Shown piece after piece: positions 45,246 to 56,539 of a DNA stretch of 64,000 bases. Position 1 is the first letter of the stretch; each line of letters starts with the position of its first letter. Origin of the DNA: Daphnia pulex (taxonomy: Eukaryota > Arthropoda > Branchiopoda > Diplostraca > Daphniidae); NCBI RefSeq assembly GCF_021134715.1, contig NC_060018.1, positions 13,161,501 to 13,225,500 of the forward strand, written 5' to 3'. Under the pieces are notes generated by a model. That model was not told the DNA's origin. It did no database searches and saw only the letters and a list, made by a program, of their open reading frames with translations. Position numbers and translations under genes: made by a program.

Positions 45246-48200
45246 TCACTCATTTGCTAGTTCTACTACTCCACAAGTTCCTTTCAAAAGGTAGCCGTGT
45301 TGAGCTGCGCGTGAACTTTCTTTAGGAAGAGTATAAATTTGGTTTTCGTCTTCGTAAACGTAAGGAAAGCGCAGGATCCAGTAACTGCTCGGCGACAGTT
45401 GAACGGGTTCTGAAAATCCAGTGATAAATTCAGGGCACGGAGGCGGAGCCGGTCGGACTTTAGGATCTATCGTCACATGAACAGCGGCTTTCGGCGTCAC
45501 TACGTGAAGTCGCATAAGCTGGGCAATCAAAGCTTTACCACCTCGACTAACAAAAATAAAATCGACATTAATATCTTAAATGTCATTAGAAAATAAAACA
45601 ACTGTTGGAGCGTAAACATACTTGTAGGGACAAGGACAAGGTAGATAAAGTGGGACATCATTCTGCGTAATAAGCTGAGCAGAATCTTTGACTAATCCGG
45701 CACCTGTAGCTTTAAGGACTCGCCCAGGAGACGAGCTCATGAATCGGTGTCCCCGTGGACATTCGTATTCCACTCCGATGAAAACTTTGACAGTAAACTC
45801 GTGTTGTCCTTGTTTGGCACGCTTTCCTTTACCAGAGTACCTGTACATTTACAACATCATTTATAATGGAGTTTAACAGGATATTACGTAATTAAAAGGA
45901 CTATGCATACCCAATGTTATGCGTACGACGACTTTCCAGGCTATTGGAATCGTTGTGCTGTAAACGTACGGGGATGTCCCATGGCAAAAGGAAGCCGGAA
46001 CCGGTAAGGAATCCTGGTTGATCTGATAAACCTAGGGAAGCAATTAGAATTCCGTTTAAGTTTGCGATTTGGACAAACCAAGTCTTTTGAACCTATACCT
46101 GCATTGTGTGAATACAAACTGGACGAACCCAGGCAAACTAGACTCCAAGAGGAGTAACGTGGCAAGATGCCCACGGGTGAATGCACGTGAAGCATGCAGG
46201 GGAGATATTCAGTCGTGGAAAAGTCTCGAGTGGATATGGTTGGCTGTTCGTGAGTTCCAGTGATTTCAATCATATTTTCATCGTCAATGGCTTCGGCAGC
46301 TTCTCCTTTTCCCAAAGAAGTCTGCGAATCTTCGTGGTCGTCTGCTGCAACTTGACTCAAATGATCCACCGACAGAGCAGGAAATTCATTTTCGTCCGGC
46401 CCGAGACTCAAATCCTCAGTTCCCGTAATCAATTTCTCGACGTCTTTAGCAAAGTGCATCGATTTAGAAGAACCCTTCAACTTTGCCGCTCTAAAAAATA
46501 GACAGAAGTAAAGGATTAAACCAAACTGAGGGCTTGAAATTCAGTTGAAATGATGACGTACTCGAAATGTTCGCTGCTGGGTTTGAATATCGGAAACGTA
46601 ATGTGTCGAAGACGGCCGCAACATTCCTCCTCAATCAGACGATAGAAATCGTAATTGGCATATTTGACATCGTATGGATCTTCTCGGTTGGCCTTTGAGT
46701 TGAATTAATCACAGAATATTTCATATGTGCTGAATGAGGGACATTTAAAATTAAAGCCTATTACCTGACGTCTACCGCACGAACACGCCGAGACATAGCG
46801 CACGCCACTCATATGAGGAAGAACCGATAATTTGTTTTCACCATTCTCTTCGCCGACAACTCTGTGCACGGGCTGAATGCAAGGATTGCCAATAATGCTG
46901 GGGAATTCGCACATACGCCGACCGTTACGCCAAAATCGATCGCACTCGACATCCAGACGACCGAGAAACTTTTGCACAGCCGGACCTCTACCGTGACTAG
47001 AAAGCAGTGCTTTGGCTTGCGTTTTCTAGTACACAGGATCAGTTCAATCAAACAACAGAAAAGTTGTGTAAGCCAAATTTCACTACAGACCTTATTTTCG
47101 TGATATTGTGAACTGTAATGAGAGGGTAAATTTTCTTGGTACGCCGCTAAAGCCAAAGGGAGAACTTTCAAACAACGAGCTTCACTGAACTGTCCTTCGA
47201 CATCCAGAATGGAACGTAGTAGCTGGAATCCCTGCAAAAACAATAAAAAGTTTGTTTAGATTGACCACGATGTTGCACTAATAGAGTTGGTGGGCATATA
47301 CAACCTTAATACCACTGGCTGGACTGTTGGTAAAGAAGTCAAACAACTTGAACGCGACGTCAAACCACACCCTTGCTGGTGGAAGCTTTAAAAACATACA
47401 ACATTTTTAGAGACTCGAGTTAAGAATAAAAGTCTATGAGTAATCAAATGTGAAATTAGTACCACAAAAATACTTGGCCCAATGTGTCTTCCCACGTTAT
47501 CAGAAAAACCTGAATTTCGAAATAAAGATATAGTTTATGAAAATGCCAATATGAAGAAAGTAAATGTTTTTCTGACCTTCAGTTTGAGCTAGAACTATAT
47601 GTTGGTTAAGAAATTCACGAAAATCATTTGAATTCTCAGAATTCCCAATTTCAAATGTATCATTCAACAAATCTAACAAAAACGTGAATCTGTCTTGTTG
47701 CTTCGGTTTAAAGAAAACAAACTCTTGATTGCTTGGAATAGCGAAGAGTGAATTTGTGCTGAATAAGAAGAAAAAAGGATTTGCAGGTTGATATTTGTTT
47801 CCATAAAAAGTCCAAAAAAAGTTACCAAACATTAGTTATCACGCGGCATTTTCTGAGTAACCTGTATATTTGATCTTCCATTAAATGCTGTAGGGATTTT
47901 AAATTGTCATCAAGGACAGGTGGTCTCTGTTCAAAGTAGAAGAGCACACGTGGAGAGCAAAGTCTACCAAGTGTCAACCAATCCTGAGAAGGCATAATTT
48001 TAATGTTAAGCTCAATTGTGTTTATAAATAGATGGTTTAATCACCTTTGGTAAGCCAGGGACAGTTTTCAGTACCTCTGCAACACTACTCTGTAATTTTA
48101 TCCTAACACTGTCCAATGTTTTGAATAACTGGATGTAGTTTAAATCGAAATTGGAGCTGGCGTTAGTTACAACACAGATATGAGAAACGAGAAACAAAAA

Positions 48201-48755
48201 GATCAGATGTCTTGTTGAAGTATCTCTCAAATTCGAAAAATAGTGCAGGAAACCCTACAATGAAATAGTCAAATGTAAGAAATATTTTAAAATATATCAG
48301 TAGGAATTTTACCTTTTCAAACAAGTTGTCAAATTCCAGTTTATCAAGCATCAACAATGTATTTGTATCATAAATATTGTTGCAATAAAGAAACAAGACT
48401 TTTTTCTTGGGGCAGAAGTAACCCTCTATTGAACTCTGAAGAAAAATGATTAGAGGAAAATAATGGTAAGGACTTGCAGCTTAAATTCACTAACCTCCTC
48501 ACTGATTTCACTATTCTGAAAGATAGGGTGTTTAAAGTAATCATTTATGCAAGTGATTTTTGTTGGAAGCTGGTTAACCAGATTAGTTTTTCCTATGAAA
48601 CTAACCACTGTAATGTTTGGATCATTTGTTGGAAAAATCCTACATAAAATAAAACATTAGTTCAAACTTTTGGCAGTTCACATACACTGTTCAGCTAAAA
48701 TGTCTTACTTGTCATCCACCTTGACTGGAAAACGAAATTTAGTTCCATAAAGCAT
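45246..48755 (-). CDS. SMG8: Nonsense-mediated decay factor SMG8
   Basis: About fourteen minus-strand exons run from MLYGTKFRFPVKVDDK to the stop after GVVELANE. The N-terminal G-domain-like fold has VVSFIGKTNLVNQLP, and the coding region continues with EGYFCPKKKVLFLYCNN. The conserved C-terminal half includes CDRFWRNGRRMCEFPS, MSGVRYVSACSCGRRQ, EEECCGRLRHITFPIF, YSGKGKRAKQGQHEFTVK and VEYECPRGHRFM. These Cys-rich and Gly/Lys blocks are diagnostic of SMG8. Family knowledge: SMG8 with SMG9 binds SMG1 kinase and restrains UPF1 phosphorylation during nonsense-mediated mRNA decay. A low-complexity acidic region (SLGPDENEFPALS to DDENMIEI) sits before the final conserved blocks. Introns are short, and the start is supported by the splice donor directly after codon 16. 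Confidence 0.9.
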
Positions 48756-48759
48756 TTTG

Positions 48760-49500
48760 ACAACAGAAAACGATAGAAATGTTGGGAATTTCCTAGGATA
48801 TTTTTTTTCTGTTTTCTCTTTCTGGGTGTTATTATTTCACACTAGTATTTTAACTCTTCATCCAAATATGCTGGGAGATAACAAAAAAAGCTTGTTAAAA
48901 AGCTGCAGACTTTTATTTGATATTCTTTGAAATTCTTTGAAATGTGGCACATTCACTTCTGCCTGAAGTCTAAACACTAAACCAACGTCTCCCAATGTCT
49001 GCAATCAAAACAAAAAACAAAAGACGCACGCCACACGCTGATGCATGTCAAAATATATCAGTCATAAAAAAATAGTAGCATTTTATTCTTAATTCCGAAC
49101 GCACGGAAAATAAAGGGCACAGGAAGTCATTAAGATTAAATTTTTAGTTTGATAAAGCCATAGAATATGCCATTGCTTTTTTAATAAGATAATTTCCAAA
49201 ACAATTCACCAGATGGCTCTAGCATCGCGGTTATTTTTTTGATTGCGCAACATAGCTTACGTAATCTTACCTATGTTGCGCAATCACCATCATGGCGCAA
49301 CAACCAGATTTGCATTTTCAATAATTAATTTTGCTTTTATTAAGCTAACAGATTGTTATTTTTTAATTTTAATAACTGAACTTTATTTGAAAAAAACATG
49401 AGAATGTTATCCTGCAAATTAAATGTAAATAACTTGCAAGGGTATTTAATTATAAATGAAAAACCCCACATGATTGCAGTTGCAAAAGGAAAGCGTGGAT
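48760..49500. other. Divergent promoter region
   Basis: Lies between SMG8 (-) and the 696-residue protein gene (+). It contains a long perfect inverted repeat (49241-49285) and no coding sequence. Confidence 0.5.
49241..49285. promoter_or_regulatory. 15-bp perfect inverted repeat with C/EBP-like half-sites
   Basis: gattgcgcaacatag (49241-49255) and ctatgttgcgcaatc (49271-49285) are exact reverse complements around a 15-base spacer that itself contains the palindrome ttacgtaa. Each arm holds attgcgcaac, which fits the C/EBP bZIP consensus. A third gcgcaac occurs at about 49296. Confidence 0.6.
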
Positions 49501-49507
49501 ACGAGGT

Positions 49508-49515
49508 TATATAAA
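49508..49515 (+). promoter_or_regulatory. TATA box of the 696-residue protein gene
   Basis: tatataaa lies 57 bases before the ATG. A strong TATA box with a short leader and no introns is typical of inducible or highly expressed genes. Confidence 0.7.
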
Positions 49516-49571
49516 GGTGGTGTTTCAACAACGAAAATTAACTGTTTGTTTTTGCTAAACCAAAAACCAAA

Positions 49572-51662
49572 ATGAATCGCTACACGAGTGAGTCGAACAA
49601 AAGTTTGGGAATACCTTTCAGCAACGGAATGTTGATTGGTGGTGAAATCGTAGATCCGAGGTATGACACCGATCCTCGGAGCAGAATCGAACAGTTGACG
49701 ACAAGAAACCTGAATGTGACCATACCAAACCATCAGACTTTTCCCGGTAATAATCCCATACATTTTAACCCTGACATGAGAAACAATTTCCAACTGACGT
49801 ATTCTCCAACCATCGTCGTTAACATTGGCGATGAGGAAAGGCGAAATAGAAACACCCAATCATTTCGTCGTGACGAGCAAAGGGTAATGGAACATGGGCG
49901 ATTCCAAGAGCGTATTCCACCACATTACGCACCGGAAAGATACCCCAATCGTGACATCAGTGATCGATATCCCAGCAATTACTACTCCGACAGTCCATAC
50001 CCTGAACGAAACGAGCATGATTATCATTCCCGACGTGAACGCCCCGCCAGAGTTTCGCTTGGGTCGAATTGCAATCATCAATCCGAAAATAATCGGTACC
50101 CAGATTATCACTCTGAGAATAATCGAAATTATTACTACGAAAGCAATCGAAACGTTAGTCACTCTGGGTGTGATCGAAATCAACAACACTGCGATCATTA
50201 CTCAAATAATCAGTACCCAGTTTATCACTCTGGGAATGATCGAAATCAACACTGCGATCATTACTACCAAAATCGAAATCCTGATTGTCATAGTCACAGC
50301 GAATATGATCGAAACACACGACGCCATAATTATTCGGACCACGAGCACCCACCATCCAATATTGAACGATCTCCAGCATGTGTCCAACGCGTCCAACGAA
50401 AAAGTGTCACCAGAGATTTAGTTGGCAAACACGTCCCTCGTTGCCAACCTGCTGTTCATCAGGCTAACCCATCACCAAGGACTAGATGTAGCGCCTCACC
50501 AGCTGCATCATCTTGCCCAAAGATTTGTCAGGCTAAAAATCATGCTAAAAATATAAAATTGTCCGTGAGCTGGTTCATTCCAGCAGGTGGTGCTGCCGCA
50601 CCTGATTTGAGGCAAATCCCAGCAGCTGACGTTAGGCCTACACATGAGTCTGATAACCCGGATTCCGCACCAGACCCGGCACAAGAATATGATGACATGG
50701 ACCCGACAGCACAAGATACAGATGTTCTGCAAGAGCACGATGATACTGTTGTAGCACCACAGCAAATAGAAGAAAAAGATCAGGAAGTGGGTGTTCCGGA
50801 GAACGTTGATGAACCGCACCATGAACCGCAGCATGAACAAGATGAACCGCAGAATGAACAGCATGAACCACAGTATGAACAGGAGGCTGGCGATGATACA
50901 AATGATGAACATCAGCAGCATGAACAAGATGAACCGCATCAGATTGAACAGCATGAACCGCAGTATGAACAGGAGGCTGGCGATGATACAAATGATGAAC
51001 ATCAGCAACATTTGTACCCAAATATACAGGATCTACAAGAACCCTTGCAAGAACCGGATGAAGCTCCGGAAATGGAAACAGCCACAGTAGAAGGGAAAGA
51101 CGAGGGCTTGGTACAAGAACCGGAAGATCTCTCCGTACCAGAAGAAGATGACCAACATTACGACGAAGATGTCTCGGAAGCAGCACCAAATGATCCCATA
51201 GATGAACCTGTAGATCCCATCATAAATGTACCAGACTCATACGTTGATGAAATTCCCCCGAAGAGCCGAAAAGGGTTTATGGGATCTGTTTCAAATATGT
51301 TTAAATCAAAGAGGCAAGAAACTAGCGACAGAATGAAAGAAGGAATCCGAAATACTGCTGAAAATATGAAACAAAAGGCAAAAGATGCTGCCGAAAGACA
51401 GGCGGATAGAGCGAAAGAAATGTTGAAGAGAAAAGCTGATGCGGCCAAAGAAATGGTAAAAGATAAAACTAATGAGATTAAAGAAAAAGCCAAAGCGGCG
51501 GCGAGAGAAAAAGCCGCAAAGGCAAAAGCGGCGGCGAGAGAAAAGGCGGCAAAGGCCAAAGCAGCGATGAAAGAAAAGGCCGCAAAGGCCAAAGCAGCGA
51601 TGAAAGAGAAGGCCACACAAGCCAAAAACAAATTGAAAAATTTTTTTAAGAAAAAGAAATAA
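49572..51662 (+). CDS. Single-exon charged low-complexity protein with LEA-like Lys/Ala tail
   Basis: 696 residues in one uninterrupted exon; I do not recognise the family. Four zones are visible. Residues 1-100 are fairly ordinary (IVDPRYDTDPRSRIEQLTTR). About 100-290 is rich in Arg/Asn/Tyr/His/Ser with repeated HYSNNQYPVYHSGNDRNQHC-like units. About 360-530 is very acidic and Gln/His-rich, with an exact 90-bp (30-codon) repeat carrying HEPQYEQEAGDDTNDEHQQH. About 560-696 is highly basic and amphipathic with KAAAREKAAK and KAAMKEKAAK units, ending KLKNFFKKKK. The last zone resembles the 11-mer helices of group 3 LEA proteins and plant-type stress proteins. No signal peptide or membrane segment is seen. 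An intrinsically disordered stress or mineral/nucleic-acid-binding protein is inference. A TATA box lies just upstream, and an attaataaaatc poly(A) signal is near 52336. Confidence 0.75.
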   Translation: MNRYTSESNKSLGIPFSNGMLIGGEIVDPRYDTDPRSRIEQLTTRNLNVTIPNHQTFPGNNPIHFNPDMRNNFQLTYSPTIVVNIGDEERRNRNTQSFRRDEQRVMEHGRFQERIPPHYAPERYPNRDISDRYPSNYYSDSPYPERNEHDYHSRRERPARVSLGSNCNHQSENNRYPDYHSENNRNYYYESNRNVSHSGCDRNQQHCDHYSNNQYPVYHSGNDRNQHCDHYYQNRNPDCHSHSEYDRNTRRHNYSDHEHPPSNIERSPACVQRVQRKSVTRDLVGKHVPRCQPAVHQANPSPRTRCSASPAASSCPKICQAKNHAKNIKLSVSWFIPAGGAAAPDLRQIPAADVRPTHESDNPDSAPDPAQEYDDMDPTAQDTDVLQEHDDTVVAPQQIEEKDQEVGVPENVDEPHHEPQHEQDEPQNEQHEPQYEQEAGDDTNDEHQQHEQDEPHQIEQHEPQYEQEAGDDTNDEHQQHLYPNIQDLQEPLQEPDEAPEMETATVEGKDEGLVQEPEDLSVPEEDDQHYDEDVSEAAPNDPIDEPVDPIINVPDSYVDEIPPKSRKGFMGSVSNMFKSKRQETSDRMKEGIRNTAENMKQKAKDAAERQADRAKEMLKRKADAAKEMVKDKTNEIKEKAKAAAREKAAKAKAAAREKAAKAKAAMKEKAAKAKAAMKEKATQAKNKLKNFFKKKK

Positions 51663-51689
51663 AATTAACTGCTGCCAGGGAGGACAGGA

Positions 51690-52170
51690 AGAGAGAAGAA
51701 ATCGTAGGCCTACGGAAGAGAAGTGACAAGTTTTAGTTTTTCAAGTAAAAAAATGACCGGATGAAAATGGGAGGAAAATAAAAGCGGAAGAAGAACATAC
51801 AAGAAAGTGATTGGAAGAAAATGGCCGGAAGGATAGGACTGGAAAAGTGACCGGAAGAAGAACACGGAAGAATCTGACTGGAAGAGAAGTGACCGGAAGA
51901 AGAACATGGAAGAAAGTGACTGCTGGAAGGAAATGGCTGGAAGAATAATATACGAAAGGATGGGACTGGAAGAGAAGTGACTGGAAGAAGAAGATGGAAG
52001 AAAGTGACTGGAAGAAGAACATGGAAGAAAGTGACTGGAAGGAAATGGCCGGAAGAATAATGTACGGAGAGGATGCGACTGGAAGAGAAGTGACCGGAAT
52101 AGGAACATGGAAGAATGTGACTGGAAGAGGAATGACCGGACCGGAAGATGTAAGAGAAGAACTCAACTGG
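51690..52170 (+). repeat. Degenerate purine-rich minisatellite
   Basis: Imperfect repeats of tggaagaaagtgactggaag and gtgaccggaagaagaaca fill the 3' untranslated region of the preceding gene. Unit length varies (about 15-45 bases) and copies differ by substitutions. Strand asymmetry is extreme (purine-rich on plus). Confidence 0.85.
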
Positions 52171-52199
52171 AAATGACTTGTGAATGCAATGACTTTTTA

Positions 52200-52479
52200 C
52201 CGCTTTTTACTTCTAATTCCCCTACAACTTTTATTTACTTGCTTGTATAACACTCTTTCTCAACACCTCTCTTAATTATACCCCCTTCTCCCAAAAAACA
52301 AACATCTGAATAATGGAAATATTGCGGATCGGATTAATAAAATCATTGGTGCACTAGTTATTCGTCTACTCATTGTTTTTCTTCTATTCCACGGGAAAGT
52401 ATGTCCTGTGATCATATTTAAAAACAAATAAATTTGTATACATGACATTCTCTGATATCATAACGAAATAACTCATATA
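52200..52479. other. Convergent 3' spacer
   Basis: Untranslated ends of the 696-residue gene (+) and DNAI2 (-). Nothing else is seen. Confidence 0.5.
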
Positions 52480-55018
52480 TTATACCTGATCAATGGTTTC
52501 AAAGAAAGCCTCTTCGGAAGATTGCAGAGTCTGATCAACGGATGGCGCCACTGGAGCAGCGTGAGAGACGGATACGTTGATTTGGCTTCCGGTTTTATCA
52601 GTGGCTGGCAACATATCAGCCGAAGGTTCAATAACCGATCCTTCGTTAACTTCTTTGCCGCTTATAGGCCTATTCTCTTGATTAATATTAAGTGCCTGGA
52701 GTGTCTCCTTCAAGCTCTCAAACATTTTTTTAGATGGCGAGGTGATGGGAGACGGAGGTTTCTGAACGCCCAATGAGCCTTGCGTAGCGGCTTGGGTCAC
52801 TGTTGCAATCGCCAGGTGGAAAATGGAAGTTTTAGGTCCTTGTTTACTCTTGCTGTCTTTAGTCCGCTGTTCCAAATTCTTTTCTCTTCGGATTTCTCGT
52901 TCCAGCAACTGTGGAATGGATTATAGGACTTTAAATAGTCTTCAATTTTCTTACATCTATATATAACTTATATCATACCGAGGTGAGCGCTACTTTATCG
53001 TTTTTGGTTACTGTCGACAAATTGTCGCTTATTTGAATGACGGACAACCGTCCGTCTTTGCTGCCAACTGCCATGATTTTTCCGTGTTCCTGGGTGCTCA
53101 AACTTAAAAGCGGAGATTCGCTTACCTTGGTTAATAATACATTTAAAATTTAATTGTCAACATTTTAATCAATTTTTTTCTATTATGACCTGGGAGCATA
53201 ATGTAGGAGTGATCCGCTGGGCGAGAATATCCCACAGGTAAAGAGCACCGTCTGTTGCAGCAGTGAATATGACGGACGGTCGTGTGTGACTCCACGCTCC
53301 GGCCAGTAACTGGACATTTTGATTCCTATACAACGCAGCAGAGTATAAAACAAGTTATTATTTGAATCTTCATGTCAACATAAGCGAACACACTTTAAAG
53401 TTAAAATGGGCGAATCGCGAATGTCCTCGGTCCAAACATTCGTGGTCCAATCCCCAACGGTCAAAAAGATTTTGGGCAATTGGGGGTGTCGATGTAGACC
53501 GTGAACTGGGCCCAAGTGTGCCTCGTATTGGCACATTATCCTCTCCGCTGTTGTTCGGGCTCTTCTGTTGCAATTCATCACAATACCTGTGCAAATTGGC
53601 AATTAATAATTTTTTTATTTTTAGGTGAAATGAATTGAGAAATGAGCACCTTGACGTGTGCCAACTAGGAATTTGTTTGGCATAGAAGGATCGTACTCGA
53701 GACAACTAGCAGATAAAGCGCTTTCCGATCGAGGGATTGAACTAGGATCCAGTAAAAGTGCGTCTATTGGCGCATTTAATTTTCGCATGTCCCACCAAAG
53801 AACCTATTATTGTTAATCATATTATAATCAAGATGAAATATAATCAAAATGATTTGTTATCGTGTTTTTACTTGGCCGTCGCCAGAGGCGGAAAAGAATT
53901 CTCCTCCAGCCTTTGAATTGCTCCAAATAAGCGAAGTGACACTTTCCGAATGACCAACTCCAATGGGAACACATTCCACTGGACCTTGACTCTTACGAAC
54001 GTCCCAAATTCCCACAGCGCCATAAATCGATCCACCAGCTAAAATGTGTTGGTCACGCGGATTGAACGAGACGGAACGTAGTTGACTCATGCTGCGTAAA
54101 ATTATTTCTGGTTGAACAGCTCTTTCTATTCATGGAAGGAATTATTATAGTTGCAATATGGCAATATCGGCAAATGTTATTACCAATATTCCAGATGTAA
54201 GAATCATTTTCTTTGTGGTCAAACAGATTTTTCCAAAAAGGATCTGAATAAGCAGCGGCCAATTTGGTTCCTCCATCGGGACTCCAACTAAGACCAGTGA
54301 CTGCGCGTTTTATCGGTGACGGATCCTTTAGCAGATGAAGGGTACGCAGAGGATTTGGATCTGGCGTTTGCCTGTTGGAAATATAGAAATTCAGCAGCCA
54401 TCCAGAAATATTAAAAAAAAAGTATTAAATTAATTGATGATTACACATCGGGAGAATCAGTGAAATAATCCTCATAGATGTTAAATACATTGTTTTGCTT
54501 GATGTAATGTTCCATTTGCTAAAAGGGGGTAAAAAAAACCTGTTTGCACTTATTAGTATAAACATTATTCACATTTATATATCAATTCAACATGTCCAAG
54601 TTGTAGAACTGTGCGGGAATAAGCTTCATCCTTCTCGATCTTTTTGCGGTAGCGAGCCGTTTGATCGGCTTCTTGCGGGTTGACATCTCGAGGCCATCCA
54701 CCTTCCTTGTGGAAAACTCCGTGGGCCTCGGTCGTAGCACAATCCGTATTGATCTAAATTTTCCAATACGTTTTGTATTAATGCTATATTGACAAATTTA
54801 AATACTGACTTACATTAAGTGCTGAAACATCACAAGCTTGGCATTGGACTCCGATTTCTTTACTCCTGGCTATGGTAAACAAAGATGTCAGTTGCGGATC
54901 CGGGAAAATGTCGACAAATTGTGACGGGTTGAAAACAGCGTCGGAGAAATTACATTTTCTCCTGCTCAGTACTTTCACATGTCGACGTACAACACAGGTA
55001 AGATCCATCTTTGGAGGA
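52480..55018 (-). CDS. DNAI2: Axonemal dynein intermediate chain 2
   Basis: About eleven minus-strand exons. ATG 55018 (MDLTCVVRRHVKVLSRRKCN) aligns with the vertebrate DNAI2 start. Conserved blocks are HKEGGWPRDVNPQEADQTAR, RKKIEKDEAYSRTVLQLGH, MEHYIKQNNVFNIYEDYF and IKRAVTGLSWSPDGGTKLA. WD40 repeats follow (SFNPRDQHILAGGSIYGAVG, FSASGDGQVLWWDMRKLNAP, FLVGTRQG, FLTVGDWTTNVWTEDIRDS, TAATDGALYLWDI, IMAVGSKDGRLSVIQ). The C-terminal helix EREIRREKNLEQR is also shared. The tail is Ser/Pro-rich and stops at 52480. Family knowledge: DNAI2 with DNAI1 anchors outer dynein arms in motile axonemes. In arthropods without flagellated sperm, the likely site is chordotonal mechanosensory cilia, which is inference. 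Confidence 0.92.
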
Positions 55019-55019
55019 A

Positions 55020-55960
55020 CCGTCATATTGATCAATCTTCGTCGATCGGTAGTTCGGGACTGACAATGTAACTGGCTCCACCTTTGCAATATGAACAATT
55101 CCTGCGGACAAACAAGTATACATGTCCTGTCGCGCAGCGCAATTTTGCGTTATTCGAAAAATACAAAAAGGAAATACATTTTCTTTAGCGATTCGCGAAA
55201 AGTGCCATTTTCGTCTACCACATGCCAGAAAAGTTTGAGGCAATGACGAATTAATCAGCACAACGCCCTTGTTGTCTACTCAATGTCTACTCCGCTTTTA
55301 TTGACCAACTTAGTTCTTTTTTTTTTAAAATTTGATATCGATTGAAGAAACGAAATAGATTTTCGCCTAAGGTGACATCAGAGTTAAATCAATCGGTCTA
55401 GACTTTGGCTAAATTACTGTTGTGTGAATAGTGAATCTCCAAACGACGTTATTGTTTTTTAAATCGTGATACATATGAGAATTGAGATGCGCGCCTCATC
55501 AAAATTCAAATCAAGACCTAAGCACCCAAAAAATGAAAGCTTTGCCTGTTTGCCACCTTTTTTCTGCTTTTATTTTAATTTTTTAATTTTTCATTGAATT
55601 CATTTTCATATTTCCAATAAGTTTCACAAAAAAAAATTTAAAAATATCCTGAATGGAAAAGTTAATGTCTAAAAAAGCAAGCAAATAAAGCATTTATTTT
55701 CACGATTTCTGTGAAAGTTTTTAATAAATCGGGCAATGGAGTAACAAGGCTAATGCATCTATTTGTAGTTGTCCCATGTTATTTTGTGTTTGACACTGAC
55801 AGGTGACAGTAAAGTCAAACAAACTTCTGTTCAACACTTAATTCTGCTGCAAATCATTATTTCAAAAGGTTTGTCAACTTACTGGAGGTTTTTCGTATGA
55901 TGCTGGTTACTTTACAAAATTATTTACTTCTACAAAATTAGGACTCGGTTAGAGTATCTG
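55020..55960. other. Divergent promoter region of DNAI2 and MSS4
   Basis: Head-to-head spacer, AT-rich, with no coding signal recognised. Confidence 0.5.
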
Positions 55961-55967
55961 CCTTAAC

Positions 55968-56365
55968 ATGAGTGATGGCGAGAAAAATGCAGCTCGATTT
56001 GGATGTTTAACGTGCCCTTCGGTAATTCTCCTCGCCGGCGTTGGAACTTTAGTAAAGACTGAGGTATTTTTATCTGAAATAACTGCCATTCTTACTTTGA
56101 ATTACTAACGAGCATCTTGTCCTTACAGTTCAAATTGCCTTTAGCTACCAAGACAAGCAAGGATGAGGATGAAGAGACAGAGTTTGTCACAAAATCTTGG
56201 CTGATACCTGACATGTTCCAATTTGAAAATGTTGGATTTTCTAAAACGGTTGGGAACTATAAATATTTGGTGTGTGCAGATTGTGAAATCGGTCCAATAG
56301 GGTGGCACTGTATAGACAGCAAAGAAAGCTATGTGGCTGATCAACGTGTAAAACACATGGAATAA
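55968..56365 (+). CDS. RABIF: MSS4/RABIF, Rab guanine-nucleotide-free chaperone
   Basis: Two exons (55968-56063, 56129-56365) encode 110 residues, close to the family's usual ~120. The zinc site is formed by CLTCPS near the N-terminus and CADCEIGP near the C-terminus. The conserved core WLIPDMFQFENVGFSKTVGN and KYLVCADCEIGPIGWHCID is unmistakable. Family knowledge: MSS4 binds nucleotide-free exocytic Rabs such as Rab8 and Rab10 and acts as a holdase chaperone more than an efficient exchange factor. The gene is divergent from DNAI2 and convergent with TBC1D20, whose stop lies about 175 bases away. Confidence 0.93.
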
Positions 56366-56539
56366 TGAATACAAACCAGTTTATTTAATTACATTTTTCA
56401 CATTCATAAAATTTGAAATATAGGAATGCTCTTTAAACAGAAGAGGAACACAACAGGTACAATTTTCAATATTATGAAATTTTCTGTTTTTCTTAATTAT
56501 TGGGTATATGACAAGCATTTATACATGACAAATGGAACT

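Noticed and set aside
50508-51189. Long minus-strand frames rich in Leu/Ile/Phe or His/Val
   Set aside because: They are antisense to the repetitive acidic region of the 696-residue protein, where the repeats keep other frames open.
51690-52170. CRISPR-like or satellite array
   Set aside because: Units vary in length and sequence with no unique spacers, and the context is a eukaryotic 3' untranslated region.
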